NCBI GenBank assembly: GCA_033002965.1
Contig: JAURVB010003560.1
Location: 39,335 to 103,334, forward strand
Source of the DNA: Piper betle
Taxonomy: Eukaryota; Streptophyta; Magnoliopsida; Piperales; Piperaceae
DNA: 64,000 bases
Direction of reading: 5' to 3'
Shown piece after piece: positions 47,388-59,533 of the stretch; position 1 is the first letter of the stretch, and each line of letters begins with the position of its first letter. Below the pieces are notes generated by a model. The model saw only the letters and a list, made by a program, of their open reading frames with translations, made no database searches and was not told the DNA's origin. A program made the position numbers and the translations under genes.

Positions 47388-49185
47388 TCTTAAACCTTCC
47401 AAATGTGAATGAAGAATTAGTAGTCTTCCGTGATGCGTCTCTGTTAGTTCTGGGATGTGTCCTTATGCAAGGAGGCAAAGTGGTGGCCTATACCTCTCAT
47501 CAACTGAAGATTCACGTACAAAATTATGCAACCCATGACTTGCAACTTACAGTAGTTATTTTTGCCTTGAAAATTTTGAGAGACTACCTATATAGAGCCA
47601 GTTTGAAGTATATTTTCACTCAGAATGATCATAACCTTCAGTCGAGGTAGTAGATGAAGTAATTAAAGGCTTATGACTTCCGACTGTCATACCACCACCC
47701 AGGAAAGGCTAATGTCATGGCAAGCACGTTGAGTTGGAAGAGCAAGGTGGACAAGGGCCAACGGCTAGGTAGGCTTTGGCTATATGGGCAGAAGTGGTGG
47801 CTACATGTGGAGTAGCTAACGGGGTTACTAGCAAACTTTGTCATTTCAAATGATTTGGTTGATCATGTCAAACTGGCACAAGCAGATGATGTAGAACTAA
47901 GGGAGTTCATGGAAAAATCCTCTGACATCTCAGTGTACAATGAAAGGGGCACTAAGGTTCAAGTGGAAATTGTGTGTACCCATGGATGATGCACTGAAGT
48001 GGAGGCACATCACTCAAAGTTCTCGTTACACCCTAGAGCTACTTAAATGTATCAAGACTTGAAGCAAGCCTACTAGTGGATTGGAATGAAAAAAGACATT
48101 GTAGATTTTTTTCCAAGTGTCACACTTGCCAATTGATCATGGCCCAACATCAACTTGTCGATGGAATATTGCAACCTTTGGACATGCCTAGTTGGAAATG
48201 GGAATGTATTACTTGCGATTTTATTGCAAAACTCCCAAGGACACAAAAGAAGCATGACTCCATTTGGGTAGTATTGGACCAACTAACCAAGGTAGCCCAC
48301 TTCATCCCTATGAAATCAATGAGGACGAAGAAATACCTAGCAGGGTTGTACATTGGCAACATTGTGAAGTTGCACGGGATTGCCAAATAGATAGTTTCTA
48401 ACCATGATCCCCTATTCACCTCACACTTTTGGGAGACTTTCCAAAGAGCCATGGGGACCCAATCAAGTTGAGTATGACATATCATCCACAAGCTGACAGT
48501 TAGAGTGAAAGGACATTCCAAACCCTAGATGACTTACTTAGAGTCTGCATTGTCGATTCGGGAGGAGAGTGGGAGTAGCACCTAGACTTGGCAGAATTCA
48601 CTTACAACAATTCTTTCTAAGCTAGTATAGGGATGACACCGTTTGAGACCCTATACAGTCAACCTTGCATATCCCCATCGTGCTGATTGGAGTCTAGAGA
48701 AGCAATTATAGTTGGGCCTGAGATGGTGAGGGAAGCAAATGAGAAGGTCAAGCTCTCTCAACAAAAACTTAAAGCAGATCAAGGTAGGCAGATGTTATGT
48801 TGATACTCGGAGGAGGGAGCTAGAGTTCCAAGTTGGGGAGCACGTATACCTAAAGACATCTCCTTTGAAATCAGTGATCAGATTCAGAATATTGGGGAAG
48901 TTGAAACCAAGATTCATCGGATCATTTCCAATCCTGGATTGCATTGGAACTTGTGTGTATTGACCGCTATTTCCACCAAGCTTAGCTGGAGTGCACATTG
49001 TTTTCCAGGTGTCTGTGGTAAAGAATTATGTGTGGGACAAAAGGCACATACTTACAAACTTTGAAGACTTAAAGTTGCAACCTGACTTGACCTACGAGGA
49101 GAGACTGATATGGATATTAGCAAAGGAGGCTAAAACACTACAGAATAAGAAGGTTCCCTTGGTAAAAATGTTGTGGAGGAACTAG
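47388..49185 (+). pseudogene. Ty3/gypsy pol fragment: RNase H, integrase, C-terminal tail
   Basis: Translation gives RNase H ([34 protein letters not shown]), the integrase zinc region (HHPGKANVM, FFSKCHTCQL), the integrase core (CDFIAKLPRTQKKHDSIWVV, DQLTKVAHFIP, LHGIAK, SNHDPLFTSHFW) and the tail (FQVGEHVYLK, LKPRFIGSFPILDCIGTCVY, HIVFQVSVVKNYV, LTYEERLIWIL, KVPLVKMLWRN). Frames change and stops are frequent. It begins at the RNase H domain exactly beside the LARD end at 47382, so the LARD inserted into it; the upstream pol and gag are not found to the left. Confidence 0.88.
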
Positions 49186-49290
49186 GGGTTATAGGAAGCA
49201 GCATGGTCGATTGAGTGAGAAATGTCAAGAAAATATCCTAGTTTATTTGGTGATTAGCCAACTTGTATCATGTGCTTGTACATTGAATAA

Positions 49291-49855
49291 ATGGATATAA
49301 ATTCTCTTTTCTCCCACTTCGTTTTGCTAACACTTAAAATACTAACATAATATATCTTAAGCATATAAGTCCAAAAAGTCTAGCGCATGTCATGCTTGTA
49401 ACTTAGGAAGTAGACTAAACAAATGAGAGAAGGTGTTGGTGACAAAGCCATCTCAAACGCGTCCGAATGACAACCAAGCAGTTATCCAAAGATGTTTCTT
49501 GCTGGGGTAGAAATAAAGGGAATGTATCAAAAATGCAGATTGCAGCCTTGATTAGCCCGTTGCTTCGCTCACTACGTCAACTAAAGAACAAGCCTTATTC
49601 TTCTTCGCTCACTATGTCAACTAAGGAACAAGCCTTATTCTTCTTTGAAGCGGCTTGGGGATTGATCTAAAAAAATAGATGTGCACCCTAGCGTGTAACG
49701 ACTTTTCAGCGCTTGCACGGCCAAGCTGAAAAGCCTTTACGCTTTGCTTTGAGCGCTCACCTTTTGAATGAAGCTTGCTTCTATCTAAACGGATATAAAC
49801 TCTCTTTTCTCCCACTTGGTTTTGCTAACACTTAAAATACTAACATAATATATTA
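49291..49855 (+). repeat. Direct repeats bracketing an unlike segment
   Basis: Copies at 49291-49365 and 49790-49855 share 'tctcttttctcccactt' and 'ttgctaacacttaaaatact'. The ~425 bp between them includes two copies of a segment containing 'cttcgctcactatgtcaact' and a more GC-balanced stretch around 49690-49780. Confidence 0.8.
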
Positions 49856-50412
49856 ATATAAAATGTCTTACCCCTCTTGCAAGTAATATATTAATAATAA
49901 CTTATTTAAATTTATTAACAAAAAAAAGAGAAGGATCAGCATGCATTAATGATCCATCAAATCATGAGAGTGATTAATAATATGTGAACCAACTATTGCA
50001 AGGATTGTACTTTCACAGTTGTAAGCTATGTCATCACGGACTAGAGGGAGCAATTGCACTGGAGCATTCCCTTACGGTTTGCATCCTGATATCCAAATGA
50101 GAGTGAGATGACTCCAACCTTGCAACATTAGAGCAGGCTACCAGATATGCTACGTATTATACGCAGCTATTTAATGCCCAACAAGGCGGAACCTTTGGTT
50201 ATCTATAAGACTAAGGTAATAATTAATCTTTTTACTCTTTCAGCTATTCTTGTATTTTAGAGGATGAAAATTTTTAAGTTTAGGAGAGTGTAAAATTCCT
50301 AAATTTATGGTTACAAATTTAATTTAATAATGGAAATATAATTTGGGAGAAGATTAACTACTATGGGCAATTACATTTTTTAAAAATTATTTATTTTTAT
50401 TGTTATAGATAA

Positions 50413-50415
<3 letters not shown>

Positions 50416-50451
<36 letters not shown>
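50416..50451. repeat. (TA)n microsatellite
   Basis: A run of about 18 TA units in spacer. Confidence 0.9.
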
Positions 50452-50453
<2 letters not shown>

Positions 50454-50727
50454 GAAGATTCTTTTTATCTTTTGGTTAAGTTAGGAGAGATTTTTTGGGA
50501 GCTCTAGTGAGATCTTTTGGGAATTAAATAAGGGGATGAAGGAACAATGTTTAAGAATATCTTTTTGGAAGATTGGCATTACTAGGCTGGGAAGGGAAAT
50601 GAGATGTCCGCCTTCATCTTGACGCCAATTATTGTTTGTCTCATGTTAGTGTTACTTTCTCCTTGCTCAGATATCTCTCCTTGATTCACCCTATCTTCTC
50701 ATTCAGTTATAGATCATGCATACAAAT

Positions 50728-50978
50728 TGTAACACTTCGCATCGAAACCCAACACAAACCGGGGCTTACCCACGTACAAAAGAGAAAGTTCAAATTATCA
50801 ATATAAATTAAATAGGTTCTATACCATGTACGTTAGAATTAATAATTATTTATAAGGCAACAACTGAATTTATTAACAATTACAAATGTACTAATCAACT
50901 AATAGCATGCAAATGATAATTATCTAAATCTTATAAACCTAATCATGTTCCACTGCCATGCAATATAACATCTCATGT

Positions 50979-51022
<44 letters not shown>

Positions 51023-51860
51023 CAAATAACAAGAAAAAAGTCCAATAATAAAGATAATAAATAGTCCATCAACTGGAGCTCCCTCTGTGGCTCTTGTCCC
51101 AAGCTAGTTCATACTTGTAGTGGAATTTCTGTGTTAGTGATAAAATACTAAGTCCGTATAACTAAAATGAACACGTTAAACAACATAATAAAATATACAG
51201 GTTTACTTATAACCCTTGTTCTAGTAGGGTAGCATCTCTTCCAAAAGATGTTTTACCCTCTATGATCATAAATACTACATTTTTCTGAAGGAGACAGTAA
51301 GCCTATGTCTTCACCCAGATTCTAGTCGTAGAGTATGTACTAGGTTACTCTTTATCCCTTGGACTGTGGCACCTTTTATGTCATGTTGTGAGCCTTATAT
51401 TACGGTGTGATGAGTCGTACATCACGGTCATATATTTTAATCAAGTAGATACAACTCAATGAGTCACTTTTAACGCCAACGTTGTGACTAGCCCCTTTAC
51501 CCAACTAATCAATGACAACTTGCATTTTTTAGAATCATAAAGGTTCTACATACCTCAATCCTTAGGTATTATCTTCCCCCTTGACTAGCTCTTAGACAAT
51601 ACCTAAATGACACCAATCGATACACATTACTCACACAACCGCATATCGCATACAAAAATGATGATATGCCATGCATGCATACACAATCAAAAATTTTAAA
51701 ACAAGTACTTTTTCAACCTTGATATTGAGTACTCAATCAGGGCATATGTATCATATCAACCTACTAGCATCATCACACAATCATAATTGACGCTTTAAAT
51801 ATTATTAACTATTTAATTAACAAACAATTAAAATAGCCGAAAGTTCAATTACATAACACA
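50728..51860 (-). mobile_element. Family 3 LTR-like repeat
   Basis: The plus strand starts tgtaacactt and ends near ataacaca. It aligns with 63343-64000 (for example 'actggagctccctct' and 'ttatcccttgga' in both). No target duplication is seen, so the right edge is approximate. It contains a TA run at 50980-51018. Confidence 0.65.
50980..51018. repeat. (TA)n microsatellite in family 3 repeat
   Basis: A run of about 19 TA units. The homologous position near 63625 has a much shorter run. Confidence 0.9.
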
Positions 51861-51861
51861 C

Positions 51862-54540
51862 TGTAAAACCTATGACTCGAGTTAGGGTTTACATTAGTGA
51901 ACCAGACAGTTCAGCCTTTAGTTTGAGTCAAGTCAATTTCATGACATGCTTGCTAAGCCGAGGCTAGTCATGTGTTATGAACAATGAAGGTCAAGCGTAC
52001 CTAAGTATATAATGATAATGTTAAAAAAATAATAAAAAATAAGTTATCAGAATATATGATAATATTCTAATTATTTTTGATGTATTTGATTGTAGAATTT
52101 TTTTAAGCTAAATAATTCATTAGGACGAGTTAGATAGCAGTTTGGGTGGGTTATTAGTTATAAAACATATTATTTTGATGTTATTGAGTGTATTATATTT
52201 TATGATATTTTCCCATATTTTTTATGGGTTTTTTAGAATTTATTAGGAGTTAGTTATTATTTTTAACTCGAGTCAGTATCAAGTCAACTTTTAATTAGAA
52301 AATTACCACCGACCTATTCGAAACCCTCTCCTTGACGTTTCCTTCTCTCACCCCGACTGACAACACCTCACTGCCACCTTTGACTACCGTGTCACCGCCG
52401 ATTGAAGCCGTCGACCTCCGCCAGACCATCGCTGAGCCATCGCCCTCCTTCTTGGCCATCACCCAGTCTCCACAATGCCAAGAAGCTGCGCATTCATGCC
52501 ACGCTCCTGATGCTGATTCCACTGCCAACCACGCCACTCCTTGTCACAGTCCCGTCGACCTAGGCGACCTTCCCCCTACCATGCATCACCATCGAAACAA
52601 GCTCAAGGCCCCAATCGGGCAAGCCTTGCCCAACACACGGCCGCTGCCGATGATCGTCACCATTGTCCTTGCCCTTGTCATCACCATGGTCGTGTCGAGG
52701 TCACCGAGCCAGTGCTGACCCACACCCCCAATCACACCACCTTGCCAACCATGACTAGAAACCACCGAAATTGCTGGATTTTTTGCCAAATTCCTTCCAC
52801 CGAATCCGATCGAACTTCAAACGTGGCGGAGTGCCAAATTCAATTCTTGAGATGCACGGCCAAACCCTAATTGTCACCAATTGCCGTCGATCATTATTGT
52901 CGTCACCGACAATGTGAGGTATACCTATCTCTGACTTAATTATTTAAAATTGATAATTCTTAGCATAGCATGTTAGGACTTAATTGATTGACATGATAAA
53001 ATACTTTCATTGTGAATAAAATAAAATTTGCATATTTTGAATTGTATTGAACAAATGCTAAAGATCTAATTAGGTAAATTAAGTATCGGTTGCTAATTAA
53101 CTGCAATGTAATTTAGAAAATCATGATGTAAATTAATGTGAATAGGGCTAATTTGTTTCAGCTACAGTTAGGGAATTTTTGATATGACTATCTGACTTGT
53201 TGATGGCTTTGATTGTGAATGCATTGATATGTGTGTGTTATTCAGGATCAGTGAATGCATCATTCAGATAGTGGGCATTAGCTTTTAGATTTGATGTATA
53301 GTTACGGAGTAGGAACTCGTCGCCTAGGTGTGTAGCTACGATTGGAACTTCTACCAAGTCTATTTAGAACTTGCTTCAGGTTTGATCATCTCCTCTATTG
53401 TGATTTCGTAGTCCAACCCACCATCTAACACGAAACCAGGTTGCTCTGATACCATTTGTAACAACCTGGCCCAAACTGCAACAAATGAGCCTAAGTCACT
53501 TCTTCAACAGTGGTTAACCAAGTTAAAGATCTATAGTCCATTCCCACTTATAAACATGATCTTTTACCAATAGGTATTAGATGTGGGACTAAGTTGAGGG
53601 ATCTCACAAGATCCCTCGAGTTTATTTTAAAAACTCATATCCAGTTCGTGCTGCCTTCAGCCTACTATATTATTATCCCTACTCAGACATATATTTATAT
53701 TTAGTTTCTTAAATTTTCAGTGAGACGTGAGACAAGGGAAAAGTCGACTCGCACGTACCATGAGCAAGTGCACGTGTCAGTCAGAGCGGGATTTGGATTA
53801 CTATGTGGGTCATTCTATTCTCGAGAGATCCTGACAACTCCACATTTTGAGTTCCTCAAACCCAGAGAAGTGTGGGGAATTACAAGTACTGCAATGTAGC
53901 ATATGTCTAGATGTGTGGAGTCAACGGGTACTGAAGGCACTTGCGTGAGAGTACTCAGCTTTAGTGCTTAGGGCTAGGAATTATAGGGAGGATGTACAAG
54001 GTTTTAGTATATTGGATTTCCCGAGTGTTAGATAGTATGAAAAATGCCGAGAGAGGCATATGACTAGTCAGAATGGGACACTGTTCAAGCCAAGGCTTGC
54101 GGCTTCTGATTAGGGCCCTTATGAGTTATTCTAATGCATAAGAATATATAATTGATTTTATTTAATAAGAGAGTCATCTCTCATTTGTTAGTTTGATTAT
54201 TTAGTTATTTCTTGACCAATAACACTCTTTACTGACATTTCTATATTATATATGTAGGTGAGGACTTGAATGACTGAGCACTTTCAGAACCAAGGAGGAG
54301 CAACAATGCAACATGCACACATGTACCTACTGAAATTGAATGAGAATGTGATGTGATGAACTGCTATGAATTGTTGTGGATAAATGCTATAATGTCTTAT
54401 TGTAGGAAATGTTTGGGCTAAATAATGATATGATCTGTGTGTGATGGTCATTATTAATAGAATTGAACAAGATGAGAAAATGAGGTCAAGACATGACTGA
54501 GAAAGACAAAATCTATTATGATGTGAATGTTGTGTTAAAA
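51862..54540 (+). mobile_element. Family 2 LTR, plus-strand copy
   Basis: It starts TGTAAAACCT and follows the reverse complement of 35966-38111. It includes a GC-rich island (about 52320-52910) whose 128-codon and 109-codon ORFs are Thr/Pro-rich and probably artefacts. A TRIM stub interrupts it at 53409-53608. The right end is not clear; the expected ..ggtgttaca terminus is missing. Confidence 0.65.
53409..53608 (-). mobile_element. TRIM LTR with a short internal stub
   Basis: The LTR is 53457-53608 (TGTAACAACC to ATCTCACA), preceded on the left by about 48 bp of TRIM interior containing the primer-site motif gctctgatacca. The rest of the interior and the second LTR are missing. No target duplication is seen. 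Confidence 0.85.
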
Positions 54541-55987
54541 ATACAATGTTTTATATGTTTTTATCATTACATATATATACTATTTGTTGTTGACAGGGTG
54601 GTCCTCATGGCACTTTTAAGGGATACTCTATCCATTATATTTTAAAAATCGTTGCATTTTGAATTTTTAACGGTTCCCTTTATTTTGAGTACGAATATTG
54701 CGTATCATATCATTCAAATGTTAAAGCCTAAACATCTCATCAATGCATTGAATGCTTGCATCACCATCTGAGCCGCTGAAAGTAGATCTGGCTTGGGTTG
54801 TATGAATTAAGTAGATTAGTGAATGGTTCGGTAGCATGTATCATTTCTGGTACGGTTCGCAAGTGTTTTAGGGTGCTTGGGTGCTCTGCAAATTGTTAGG
54901 AATTACAATTTACTTCTGCTAACTAAAAGCCCAGTGCTAGAGCACCTAGTTTCCTAGTGCTCAGGCACTCTAGTAGTTTTACACACAACTCTTAATAGAA
55001 AGTATAGCACTCGAGCAACCAGTTTCTTGGCGCTCAGGCAACCTTCCAATTTTTTTCATATCTTTTTCATTATTTATCAACCAAGTTTGATTCTTTTTCA
55101 TACCAAAAAGGTCATGTGATGATCCTAAACATATTCAAGATAGATTTTCATCAAATTAACCATTTTTAATAAATCTACTATTAAAGCATGAATTTCAAGG
55201 AAATTACAACTAAAATTGTATAAATCATGCATCAAAGTTGCTCTAATTCGAATAAATCATCTAATTATCATTCCTAGAGTTATTTGCTGATTTGATCTTG
55301 CATAATTACACCTATATATCATGTAAATTCCAAAGATTGAACATGTGCATAGACAACATAGGAATTCTCCTTAATTTAAATTACAATTCATGGACAAGAA
55401 CTCAAATCTTTTGAATTATTTGACAAACAATCATTCTCCATCAAATACCATTATAAATCCATGAAAAACCTTATTCCATGATCTCCATAAATTAGATCTC
55501 ATCCATAACAATTATAATTCATATATGTATGACATCCTAAACAATAAACTCTATATGAGCGATGAATACAACAGAAATAATGATGAAAAAACAAGGAATT
55601 ACTGAAACCCTAGCCGCCAACAAGGAGGAAAGGAGGAAAGAAAGAGCCACCAAACAAAAACCAAAAATAGGGAGAGAGGTGACGTAAGAGAGGGAGAGAG
55701 AGGGTCACCCTCCTCCTATTTTCCCATACAAACCCTTTTACCCCCATACTTAAAGGATATACTCGACTGTTTTCTATAAGAAACTTTATTTATCTTAAAT
55801 TTATTTAACCAAACACCAAAACTTGAACCAAAAACTTCAAACTCAACACATTAAATAATATTCTAGTCCACCTACGTCAATTATATTATAAAAATCTTTT
55901 AATATCTCAGTCATGGGTCTCACTTTCTCCCCAATTTAGGGATTTTTATCTCGGGCAATAAATACAGGAACATAAAATTACCTCAAG
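54541..55987 (-). mobile_element. Flank and probable 3' LTR of the minus-strand gypsy element
   Basis: The minus strand carries a purine-rich stretch (ttggggagaaagtgagaccc, complement of about 55914-55934) after the pol stop, followed by a possible LTR start TGACTGAG at 55913. No second LTR exists in the window to confirm it, and its left end is undetermined. Around 54890-55050 short repeats with 'gctcaggcac'-like cores occur. No gene is seen. Confidence 0.45.
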
Positions 55988-58725
55988 TCATTCTTCAAAC
56001 AATTTGGGATATTCTTTCCTCATATACTCTTCATTTTCCCAATATACTTCTTCCATACCTCGGTTGCTCCAAAGTACTTTTACTAATGGCACTATTTCTA
56101 TTCTCAATACTTTATCTAGCCCATCTGGTATCTTCGATGGCTTCTCCTCATAAGTGGGATTGAGTTATATATCTAACTTCATATAGTTAGGAATAATGTG
56201 ACTTTCATCCCTCACAAACTTTTTGAGCATAGATATATGAAAGATATCATGCACCTCATCAAGATTAGGTAGTAGAGCCAATTTGTAAACCAGATCACCA
56301 CCTTTTACAATGATATCAAAAGGTCATATGTACCTTGGCTTTAATTTTCATATAGACCCAAATCTGGATGCATATTTAGTTAGAGATACTTTCAAATAAA
56401 CTTTGTTTCCTACCACAAATTGTAGTTCCTTCCTTCTAATACCATCAAAATTTTTTGTCTATCTTGAGCTGCATTCATTTTTGCTTAATGGTATTCACCT
56501 TCTCTATTACTTCTTACAATAATTATGGACAAACTACCACTACATTCGGTGATTATAACCAGCTTGTAGGTGATCTGCATAGTCTTATATATAAAACCTC
56601 AAAAGGAGTCATTTCTATACTTGTTTGATAGGAGTTATTGAAAGTGAATTTCACTAGCAATAAATGTTATTCCCAATCACCTCCCCAATCTACAATACAA
56701 GAGCAAAGCATATCTTTTAAAGTTTGTACTGTTCTCTCACTTTGACCATCGGTCTGAGGGTGATATACTATACTCAACTTTATTATTGTACTCATTGCTT
56801 GCTGGAAAGCTCTCCATGAATGAGAAGTAAATAATGGGTCTCTGTCAGGTAGGATTTCCTTTAGAATTTCATGGTACTATATTATCCATATATAATTTAG
56901 CAAGTTGTTCAACTTTCCTTGTAGCTTTTATCAGAGTAAAGTATGCTAATTTTGTCAATAGGTCTACTACAACCTAAATAAAATAATTTTTCCTTAATTA
57001 TTTTAGAAATCCTAACATAGAGGCACAAGAAAAACACTCATTTCCAATTTGGTCCAAAAAGTGGTTTTAATAAGCTATCAGGTAATTGATGTTCGACTTT
57101 GACTTGTTGACATGTTAGACACTTAGACACAAAATCTGGTACATCTCTTTTCATACCTCTCCACCAATGAGTATGTTTCATATCCTTATATACCTTTGTC
57201 ATTCTGGGGTGAATCAAGAATTTAGATTGATGTGCCTCTTCAAGTATTGACTTTCTCAAATTTTCATCCCTATGAACACATAGTCTACCTCGAAATCTTG
57301 CCACACCTAAATCATCCACCTTATATTAGTTGATTTCTCTATGAATTCTTTGTCATCTACTTGCTATTTTCACTTGTTCTATCAAATTATTTGACATCAC
57401 AATATTTGCTAACAACCCAATAACATGCAAAACTAGATTAATTGCAATCAACTCTCCAGACATAGCCCAAAATCTTGAAACTTGCTTATGAGAAAATTGT
57501 CTATCTTTCTGACTTAAAGCTTCTGCCACCACATTTGCTTTACCAAAATGATAGATTTGCTAAAAATAAAAGTCTCTCAAGTACTCCATCCACTTTCTTT
57601 GTCTCAAGTTCAGACCACTTTATGTAGATATGTATTTCAAACTCTTGTGATCCGTGTAGACTTCAAACTTAGAACTATAAAGATAATATCTCCACAATTT
57701 ATGAGCAAAGACAATTGCCACCAGTTCCAAATCATAAGTGGCATAATTCTGCTCATGCACCTTCACTTGTCTAGCTAGATGCATGTGCCACAACTTTGCG
57801 ATGTTGCATCAAATCACAACCCAATCCCACTTTAGAAGCATTACTATGGATAACAAATTCTTCATTGTCATTAGGTAAAGTTCAACATAGGTGTTACTAC
57901 CAACTTTTCTTTCAGGGTGTGAAAACTCTTCTCACATTTGTCATCCCACACAAATTTTACCTCTTTGTGTGTCAATCTTATCGTTGGAGTGGCTATTAAG
58001 GAAAAATCCTCAATAAATCTTCTATAATATCTTGTCACTCCAAGAAGACTTCGAATATCAGTGACTATCTTTAGTGTAGACCATTCAATCATTGCTTGAA
58101 TCTTAGCTGGATCGACTAAGACACCTTCATTAAAATTATGTGCTCCAAAAAGTTTACCTCTTTTAGCCAAAACTCTCAGTTGGAAAATTTTGCAAATAGC
58201 TTACTATCCCTCAACACTTGCAGAGTTGTACTTAAATGGATTTCATGATTATGCTTATGATCAAGAGAAACTAAAATATCAATAATGAACACAATTATGA
58301 ATTTATCAAAATAAGGATGACACACTTTATTCATCAAAGACATGAATGATGTAGGTGCATTTGTTAATCTAAAAGGCATTACCACAAATTCATAATGGTA
58401 ATACCTTGCTCTAAATGCTATATTAGGAATAATCCTCATCCTTCATGCGCAATTGGCAATAGCCAGAACAAAGATCTATTTTGGAAAATACTCAAGTTGT
58501 CCTCAATCGATCAAACAAGTTGTTATTTCTCGACAATCGATACCGACTCTTGATAGTCACTTGATTGAGTTGTCCATAATCAATGCACATAGGAGTGAAC
58601 CATCTTTCTTCTTGACAAATAAAACTGGTGCACCCCAAGGAGATGTACCCAGACGGATAAATCCCACTTGAAGTATTTCTTTCAACTGTGAAAACCTCAC
58701 CACACCATGATAAATCCAAGATTGA
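55988..58725 (-). pseudogene. Ty3/gypsy pol, minus strand, decayed
   Basis: In minus-strand order: RT palm ([32 protein letters not shown]; the active site reads FIIDILV where FIDDILV is normal, so one catalytic Asp is lost), RT/RNase H connection (LLGVTRYYRRFIEDFS), a degraded RNase H, the integrase zinc region (HPRMTKVYKDMKHTHWWRGM, CLTCQQ), the integrase core (DRDPLFTSHSWRAFQQAM, YHPQTDGQSERTVQTLKD) and the C-terminal tail (LPNLDEVHDIFHISMLKKFV, VPLVKVLWSNRGMEE), ending at a stop at 55988-55990. Frameshifts and stops are frequent. No protease is found between gag and RT. Confidence 0.9.
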
Positions 58726-58789
58726 CAGCTACACTAATTATATCATTGAGATTCTGGAGAGGAATGTTAACAATCCTATCCCTCAGCTT

Positions 58790-59530
58790 AAACTTCAAAC
58801 TCCAGAAAATTTACTAGCATTGGCTTTCTCATTTGCCAAAGACCCTTGGAAATAACGTTCAAGTTCAAGGAATTTTTTACCATATTCCCAAACCGAATCA
58901 TTTCCTTGAGTAAAATTATTGAACTCCAAAGCTTTTTGATTAAGTACTAGTTTTGGGAAATACTACTCATTAAATGTTGCCACAAACTCAGCCCATGTGA
59001 TAGAATTGATCTCCCGTTGTCTGAAAGCATACATCTCCAAAGCATCCCACCAATTATATACCTCCTCTAGAAGCATGCAAGTGACTATCCTATTCTTGTG
59101 CCTATGGGGTACTTGCATTGCCTTGAATGTGGTGTCCATGTTGTTAATCCAATTCCCAGCCTTGATTGATCAACTCTTCCCACAAACTCTTTGGCACCAT
59201 TCTTAATGAATTTGTCCTTAGTGTACTTGTCAGAGTCGTCCACCACGCTCGATTGTTACCTAGCCAGTGGAAGATCGTGTCGAGCTATCGGTGGAGGTGC
59301 GTCATTCCTTGCCCCTTATTTCTTGTCCTGCACTCTAGGTGGAACTGAGCCTCACCTAGCAACCGAACTAGAAGCTCCACTTCCTCCAACAACTAGCATA
59401 ACCGGTAGCCCTTGTACCACCTCTCATATCGCATTCTAACTGGCCACACTCGACTGAGCCAAACTCAAGATAATAGCTAATATCTGATTTAGCACATTCT
59501 CATTAGCTAGCTTAGGGTTTTCTTGATTCC
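58790..59530 (-). pseudogene. Ty3/gypsy gag fragment, minus strand
   Basis: Minus-strand translation gives NNMDTTFKAMQVPHRHK, LLEEVYNWWDALEM, ITWAEFVATFNE, YFPKLVLNQKALEFNNF, TQGNDSVWEYGKKF and ELERYF, the retrotransposon gag (capsid) domain. The N-terminal part (59190-59530) has stops. The zinc knuckle and protease that should follow are absent; RT begins within about 70 bp. The upstream end is cut by the LARD LTR starting at 59534. Confidence 0.87.
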
Positions 59531-59533
59531 GCT

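Larger units (their letters stand above)
49186..50727. other. Gypsy 3' flank and spacer with a duplicated segment
   Basis: No gene recognised. 49291-49365 recurs at 49790-49855 with few differences. Between them is sequence unlike its AT-rich surroundings, with a 51-bp duplication around 49565-49645. Confidence 0.6.

Noticed and set aside
47179..47412. 77-codon ORF at the LARD-gypsy boundary
   Set aside because: It spans the LTR end and a different frame of the RNase H sequence; it is a chance ORF.
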